DNA from: Amaurobius ferox
Lineage: Eukaryota; Arthropoda; Arachnida; Araneae; Amaurobiidae
Reading direction: 5' to 3'
DNA: 64,000 nt
NCBI GenBank assembly: GCA_951213105.1
Contig: OX578145.1
Span: forward strand, 9,937,191 to 10,001,190
Every line of letters begins with the position of its first letter. The first letter of the stretch is position 1. This document shows positions 58,157 through 64,000 of this stretch, one piece after another. A model generated the notes under the pieces. The model was given only the letters and a program-made list of their open reading frames with translations. It made no database searches and had not been told where the DNA came from. Made by a program: the position numbers and the translations under genes.

Positions 58157-58415
58157 CAAGTCTTTACGGGCTAATAAAGAGGGGGGGGGGGGAGGACAAA
58201 GTAGGCGAGCAGACGATTTAAGGAGGTGCTCTATCGGCTCCGGCATCAGGAAGTGATTAAAGGACGTCCTTAATTATATTTTCCTAATTAAGGACATGCC
58301 AAAATTTCTTACTTTCTTACTTTCCGGGGCTGGACAAGGGCGGAGTGGGGCTTCAGAAATACCTAGAGCGTCCTAGTGGAAATGGTACATGACCCGTAAT
58401 AACGCTGGACGGATT
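58157..58415. promoter_or_regulatory. GC-rich element, copy 1 of a duplicated pair
   Basis: Shares with 60857-61115, in the same orientation, the blocks gagcagacgatttaa, TGCTCTATCGGCTCCGGCA (19 identical bases), ttcctaattaaggaca, aatacctag, and catgacccg..taacgc. No frame is conserved between the copies. It contains homeodomain-type TAATTA cores. Likely a duplicated non-coding regulatory element. Confidence 0.5.
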
Positions 58416-58901
58416 CTGTAGAATGTGGTAGTGTGTGTGAGGGGGAGGGAAGGAGAATCTCAACTAATATGGGCACAGTGTTGGGATCTGCGAATTATAT
58501 TCTCTTTGTATATCCGAGTTATCAGAGTAAATAAACGCCTTTATGAGTATTGAAATAAGCTTCGCGCACTGATGCGGTCCATTACGAAAAGGATGCATTC
58601 TAAACAATTCTATAAAGAAATTGCACACAAGAAAAGCAGTGAAGTATTGGCGGTATATCTGTGTGAAAATGTTTTCATAGAATGAGCAGAGATGGAGTAC
58701 ATAAGATCATCGGTAAGATCGTCTTTGTACAGTTAAAATAAAAGATCGTCGCTAGGGATTTGCCGATCTATCCTTATTTGTGTTCGGTAATCCGTAATTA
58801 ATCCAGTGACGAATCTTTGTCTAGAAAGCAGGTCATGCGGAAATGCATTTTACACCCCTCCCCGCGTTGTCAGTCGCACCACAATACTCGAAGAATTTAA
58901 T

Positions 58902-59097
58902 GGCGGGTGAGACAACCCAGTGCTTAGCGAACGGAGATTGCACTAGAAAGACCCGAGTTCGATTCCCGCCTCTACCCAAACTGTTCCAGTGTTCACACAG
59001 AGTACGGTCAGTTAAATATTCGGGTTTGTAAGTCCTTCCGAGAGGTTGGTGGTAGGGAAAGAAGGGTACGGTCCCTGTAGCTATGAGACTCAAGGCC
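58902..59097 (+). mobile_element. SINE1 with tRNA-like head, internal deletion
   Basis: The head has acaacccagtgcttagcg (box A) and acccgagttcgattcccgcc (box B). The body runs to gggtacggtccctgtag, then jumps to actcaaggcca near the tail. Confidence 0.84.
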
Positions 59098-59100
59098 AAA

Positions 59101-59345
59101 ATGTTTTTATTATACTCCAGCTATTAGCAATGCATCTGATGTTAGTAACACTTCAGCATGCAATCCAATAACATTTAACTGCTGTTCCAGCTGTTGTGAA
59201 CATTCTGACCATCGACACATTCGCAACATAACAATGACACTCGAAGCCAGAATGTTTTTATAATACTCCAGCTATTAGTAATGATTCTGATGTTAGTAAC
59301 ACTTAACTGCTGTGCAATCTAATAACACATAATTGCTGTTCCAGT
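59101..59345. repeat. 151-bp tandem duplication
   Basis: The segment starting atgttttta-t/a-tatactccagcta occurs at 59101 and 59252. Both units continue through ctgatgttagtaacact and a ctgctgttccag ending. The first unit begins at the SINE1 tail. Confidence 0.8.
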
Positions 59346-60856
59346 AACTCCATACATCAACTTCTGATGGAATACAAACCGATTTTAGCTAAATTATATA
59401 TAACCGACTTTATCTCATAAAAACCAATTAATTAAACCATTACTTGAATACTCCAGTGTTTGAGGTTACATCTGTTTCCATTATACCGCTGCTTCACTTC
59501 ATAATTTGCACGTCACGCTTTTGTTTTAGAAAAAATTTACCCACAAGAATTGAGTTTTATGAAACTGTGTATGATTTCCAATTTCTCCCACGGGAAAGGC
59601 TAAAATTTGGAAGACGGGGGTCGCAAAACCAATTGAAACCACCCAAAAATCCACGGAGAGGATGAAATGCTGAATATTTATAGTATCGACCACGGAACAG
59701 AGCCTAACATCCCCAATTTTCGATTAAGATGACTATTTTTTATTCTAAATGCCAAACATTGTTAAACTAAATAAAACTCATTCTATAAATTCACAACTTA
59801 TTTCTTTAAGTTTCGCTGTCTTTGAAAGATTTAAATACAAGTTACTTAAAATGGCAAATATATACAAATATTAAACTATATAACTTATTTTTAAAATATA
59901 TAATGCATATAATTTTATACATTTTGTATTGGTAGTTCCGGTAGTATTACATTAACTGAACATGCCCACGATATTAAAGACATAATATTATCCACTGCTT
60001 TGTCCCAAACTGTTTTTAACGAGCATTTTGTCCCTTTAACGGATAGGATGTTCCTTTTAATGCATAGAAATAACCGTAAAAATATTTTACCTTATAAATC
60101 CTTACTCATTTATCTATATCAGGAAATTATTTGCAATTTCAGCCCTGCACATAAACTTAGTTTTGCCTCTTGTCTTATCCTCGATTCCACAACAGTTAAA
60201 CCGCTATCTACGTACTTAAATACTTCAATTCTTAAATATCATATTAAAAATCTTTACGACCCAAACTGGGGGAGGGGGGGGGGGACTCGCCAAAAGTCTT
60301 GGCATATCTGCGTCCCTGCACGGATTTCATGATTTCTTATCTTTGTGAACCTATGCTTTGTCTTTTCTTAATTTTCAAATTTTCTTGTAGCCGAATATGC
60401 CATTGGGTAATATTTTACGGAGATCTAAATTGTGAGTTAAGCTGTATTTATAATTCTATTGTACTATCACATGCTTTATGCCATTAATTAAGAGCGATCT
60501 TACTCCCAAAAGCGCAAAGACAACATCCGAATATGTGCATTTTAACTTGTATCATTTGCAAATAATCTTAAATTTATTTTAAAAGTTTTAATATTCATAA
60601 TAAATACTAAATTTCTCAAATTCCTGCAGGAAGTACTCACCTGTTATTTAGCATATACCCTCACACGACCCTGGTTGAGTCCATTTCCCCCACTTACCAA
60701 CGTCCTAAAAAATAATTATGAAAAATGACTGGCTTTCATACTTCCCAATTTCAGACGCGAGTTTGGTGCCGTCCTTCTCAACAAACCGCCTCGACTAACT
60801 TAACTTTAATTAAATACCGAAACACTAAGCAAAGACTTATCCGAGTCACCGACGTA
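59346..60856. other. Spacer
   Basis: No gene recognised. Frames of up to 110 codons (60000-60332) have no domain and run into an 11-G homopolymer at 60274-60284. Confidence 0.45.
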
Positions 60857-61115
60857 CGAGTCTTTTCGAGCTAATCTGGCGGAGGGGTTCTGCGAGCGGA
60901 CGATTTAAAAGGGGGGGGGGGGGGGTGCTCTATCGGCTCCGGCATTAAGACGTGATTAACAGACGTCCGTAATTACATTTTCCTAATTAAGGACACGCCG
61001 CGATTTCTTGCTTTCGGTGCCGGCGCTGGGAGTAAATAGGGGCTGTTTGTGGATGCGGGAATACCTAGGGCGCCCTGAGGCACGTGACCCGCATTAACGC
61101 GGGCCGGACCCTTGA
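60857..61115. promoter_or_regulatory. GC-rich element, copy 2 of a duplicated pair
   Basis: Partner of 58157-58415 at an offset of about 2.7 kb. A run of 15 G (60911-60925) sits where the partner has ggagg. The partner's own 12-G run is at a different place, so the G runs arose independently after the duplication. Confidence 0.5.
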
Positions 61116-61376
61116 GCGAGTGGGGGGAGAAATCTGAACGCAGTTACTAATGGTATGTTTAACATTAAATTTGCAAATTAAGTTCCATTTTATTTGTAGA
61201 AGTGGGTTGTTGTGGACTAGATAAATGCCAGTTGCGTGTATCGTGTGATATTGTGGAAGTACGAGATGGTCTTGAATGCGGAGAATTCGTTCCTCAAAAT
61301 CGTCTTCAATCAAGATGATTTTGAGGAAAAGTTTTAAAAACAAATTGACTTGAAACACATAAAAATGAACTCGATT

Positions 61377-62015
61377 TTTTTTTCTTTTCAAATTTTACAA
61401 GTAAAATTTTGAAAAATCGGTATCGTGAGTTCAAATGATTGCCATTGTAGAGTATTATCCTTCACTTCAAAAGGCTTGAAAAATTATTTCGTTAGATACC
61501 AAACTTGACAATGTACTCTCGTGGAGGTAACTTGCTCCCCCCCCCTCCCCTCAAGGAGCTAATAGCATCACGAACACAAAAATTGTATCTCGGCTATCTT
61601 TTACAACAATTGTAGAAACTATGACGATTCTTGTGTGTGTGATCACTGTGCTATAAATAACCATTTTTATGCACGATGATCTCTAATTGTGTCCTATGCT
61701 GCTTGTTAAGAAAATATAAATCCATGTTAAAAAAAATATAAATCAAAAGTTTTTGCTCGAATTTCGATAAATTCTATTTAATTCTGGAATTTTTGATAGC
61801 GAATCCGGATATAAAGTTTCATGGATATCCATTAATATTTATGGCAACGATCGTGTACACGAGAAATCGACTACAGACATACAGTCAGACGGACGGACAT
61901 TACCCTAAAAATAGTTGAAACGGGTTCAGGAGGTCCTAAAACATATGCCTTAAAACAAAATCTCGAATTCGAAAGTTTTCGTGGAAACAATGCTATATTA
62001 CGTATAAGAGGGTAA
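61377..62015 (-). mobile_element. Family D element, copy D3
   Basis: Minus strand: starts near tcttatacgtaatatagcat, then ggacctcctgaaccc, gtccgtctgactgtatgtc, and the shared middle. It ends in a strong hairpin (TTTTCAAATTTTAC, aa, GTAAAATTTTGAAAA; 61385-61416). The 5' palindrome has decayed relative to D1. Confidence 0.75.
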
Positions 62016-62369
62016 ATATATCAGAAACATCGTCTGGAATTTCAAATACGTCAAGCGATCATGACAGATCTCTTTATTATCAATCGAAGACTGAAATAAT
62101 TCTTATTTCGTACTCCTAGCCACTCTTATGAGACTGTCATTGAAGCGCTCCGGCAACTCGGTCTGTATTTCAGACAGTTTATCCCGAGTTAAAATGAAAG
62201 ACCTACTTGTTCTCGCTTTGTCTACAACCGATCTAGTTTTTTCGAAAACGCTAACTTAGTCATTGTTTAATTGGATTGAATTCAATTTAAATTGTTTCAC
62301 TCTGGGGAAACGCCCTATTCCTCGATTGATAAAAAAAAAGAGATCTGCAAATGATTGTATTTCTTTTTT
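62016..62369. other. Spacer
   Basis: Nothing recognised. Confidence 0.4.
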
Positions 62370-62432
62370 TGGACCCAGACCGTCCGACCCACAATCAAGG
62401 TGTAAAGTATCTGCTTCGACGGTCGGGACCAT
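62370..62432 (-). mobile_element. SINE1 tail fragment
   Basis: accgtccgaccca...aggtgtaaagtatctgcttc followed by gacggtcggg matches the SINE1 tail region at 3266-3316. Confidence 0.7.
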
Positions 62433-62496
62433 TGAGGAGGAATAGATAGAGAGAGCATGACGTCACACCCGACAGTAAGGCTCCTCTATATACGAA

Positions 62497-62902
62497 CTGA
62501 CTCATCAAGCATCCCCCCATGGGGCGGCGCCGCCAAGATTGCGGTGGTCGGATCTTAGGTCTGTATCTCTGGTCCTCCGTCTGCTGGGGGAAAATCAATC
62601 GGGTTACCTGGTCGACGATGAACTGTCCGTTGAACCAGTGAGTCGGTCAGGCCCCGAATCTTCCAGGTGGTCGTGCCCATGGACTGTGCCTATTCAAGAG
62701 CTGAGCCAAGGGCTGACCGGTGGCTGGTGTAGAGCTTGATGGACGTTCTCTCGGACCCTGCCCGGTGAATGGTTCAGTCAAGTCAGCGACCTGGCTGCGG
62801 CTCTGCTGGAGTGGAGATTTGGTAACCCCTGTAGCTGGCCTTAAAATAGGCGTAAACTTCACGGTTGTCTGGACAGTTGCATAAACCTGACTCATCAAGC
62901 AT
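62497..62902. mobile_element. 374-bp GC-rich retroposon-like insert with 16-bp target duplication
   Basis: CTGACTCATCAAGCAT is repeated exactly at 62497-62512 and 62887-62902. The 374 bases between are GC-rich and match nothing else in the window. A minus-strand frame of 94 codons crosses the right duplication and has no domain I know. The duplication length suggests target-primed insertion. The insert could be a LINE fragment, a processed transcript or a SINE of another family. Confidence 0.6.
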
Positions 62903-62988
62903 ATTGAAGCCCACCCTAGCTGGATGCGCAATCCATTAGCATGAGCTCTATTCGTATTTTCACTTTAGTAAGTATACTTGAAATAATT

Positions 62989-63150
62989 ATGGGTGGTTGT
63001 TCTGCACCGAACTGCTCTAATCATTCTAGAAAGGGTTTTAGGTTATTTTGCTTTCCTAGAAACGAAGAAAGAATAAAACAACGGCTAATAAATAATTGGA
63101 TACCCAGTGCTGGAGTATACTTGTGCGAGCTAAGTTCTACAATATTCTAA
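62989..63150 (+). CDS. THAP-type zinc-finger exon, partial or decayed
   Basis: Encodes MGGCSAPNCSNHSRKGFRLF, then FPRNEERIKQRLINNWIPSA...LCE and a stop after 53 residues. THAP domains bind DNA through a C2CH zinc site (C-x2-4-C-x35-53-C-x2-H). Here Cys4, Cys9 and Cys46 are present with correct spacing, as are the conserved FP and Trp, but the fourth ligand position (49) is Ser. The reading frame then ends. An upstream in-frame ATG at 62941 exists, but the domain starts at 62989. The codon after Glu47 begins ctaagt, one base from a splice donor (gtaagt). The piece could be the first exon of a THAP gene with a mutated donor, or a decayed THAP-containing transposon. No second exon is recognised downstream. 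Confidence 0.65.
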   Translation: MGGCSAPNCSNHSRKGFRLFCFPRNEERIKQRLINNWIPSAGVYLCELSSTIF

Positions 63151-64000
63151 TTGAAACTTCTTTTTTTATATAAAGTATTTATTTTAAGCACTTATTTTAT
63201 AATTTCTGTAACTGTAGTATGGAACCCTATGGGCTTCAATATGCTTGGTAAGTCAGCCTGTAGTAGAGGAGCTCTACCCGACAGCGTTTCCAGTTCTACA
63301 GAGAATGTGCGCAAGATCACTCCTCGGTAAACTGCGTGACTAGTATTTTGCTGAGTCTGCTAGATAGTGTATATTTGAATAAGGAAAATCATATCTCTGC
63401 ATTTTAACGAGCTATTTTCACCGCGGTTTCACTGCTACAAAATAAAACCTTTGAAATATTTTAAAACGAAATCTTGTTCGTTTTATGTACCGCAATTAAT
63501 TTATTAAAAATGATGGAACAAGCGTTTATTTAACGAATTCAAAGCTGCACAGAACTTTTTTTTTTAAAAATTCTAGGAATTTGACCTGCCATTACAGCCT
63601 CGTTTGAATGGATGGAAAGTGCAATGTCCGAAATTTTTTTTTAATTAAACTCTACACGTTTTATAGATATCCCAATTGATATATTTACTATCAACGAAGA
63701 AGAAACAATTTAATATATTCAAATCTCTACATACCTACATATATTTATTAAGGTACGGTATATTTTCATTAAAGCACATAATAATTGTTTAGTAATGTGT
63801 GCTAGTTTAAGTTTTTCCTTATAGGTGTAGTAACTTATGTATAGTATTTTTGTTTGCGATAGAAAAAATATAAAATTCATTTACTTATCTACAAAAATAT
63901 ACTATATTACCTAAAAATACTGTTGCCCATTTATTGAATATGTAATTATTTGCATGGTATTAAATATTCCTGCTTAAAAATTTCACATAGTTGACTTACA
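63151..64000. other. AT-rich DNA downstream of the THAP exon
   Basis: No further coding exon or repeat recognised. A short less AT-rich patch (63240-63340) has no domain-bearing frame. Confidence 0.45.

Noticed and set aside
62647..62931. 94-codon minus-strand frame as a gene
   Set aside because: Crosses the target duplication and flank of the insert at 62513-62886, so it is not an ancestral coding unit; no domain.

Overview
This is AT-rich, non-coding eukaryotic DNA with GC-rich islands, many microsatellites and densely nested repeats. The repertoire (Tc1-like, hAT-like and piggyBac-like DNA elements, Helitron-like elements, 5S- and tRNA-derived SINEs, a solo LTR, a THAP domain) fits a large animal genome. 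An arthropod, possibly a spider or other chelicerate, is my best guess from general knowledge and is not proven. I see no complete host gene. The longest open frames (up to about 130 codons) have no recognisable domains or lie inside repeats. The only protein-like signals are two decayed Tc1-type transposases and one partial THAP zinc finger at the right edge.

Layout. 1-4.5 kb: AT-rich DNA, a Helitron 5' fragment (minus), a family A element, and a minus-strand Tc1 transposase remnant split by a 5S-derived SINE with a 16-bp target duplication. 4.58-6.03 kb: a Tc1-like element with both ends and TA duplications but a dead transposase. 6.03-8.81 kb: a large foldback element whose left arm was invaded by family C, itself invaded by family B. 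10.3-10.9 kb: Helitron-like element. 11.2-12.4 kb: GC-rich island. 12.5-14.9 kb: tRNA-derived SINEs, a solo LTR inserted in one of them, and a 155-bp tandem array. 15-17.2 kb: two family A copies and two foldback MITEs. 17.6-21.4 kb: three family C copies in alternating orientation. 21.8-22.3 and 30.9-31.4 kb: dimeric tRNA-SINEs. 26.3-28.4 kb: duplicated 30-bp minisatellite. 32.3-33.3 kb: hAT-like element with an exact 8-bp duplication and a nested foldback. 35.2-36.3 and 40.4-41.1 kb: GC-rich islands. 36.6-45.2 kb: more family C, D and B copies and a tRNA-SINE. 45.9-49.4 kb: TA-flanked and TTAA-flanked MITEs. 50.7-52.4 kb: Helitron with an inverted partner. 52.7 kb: large TA microsatellite. 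54.2-62.9 kb: GC-rich islands, including a duplicated pair 2.7 kb apart, SINEs, a long palindrome and short retroposons. 63 kb: THAP exon.

The most interesting signal is structural. Four element families (called A, B, C and D here) share one plan: a palindrome at one end, a nearby tctg or gt microsatellite, and a small stem-loop just before the other end. In A, B and C one palindrome arm also recurs near the far end. No enzyme-coding parent is visible. The plan resembles Helentron-associated non-autonomous elements (such as Drosophila DINE-1), but the assignment is an inference.
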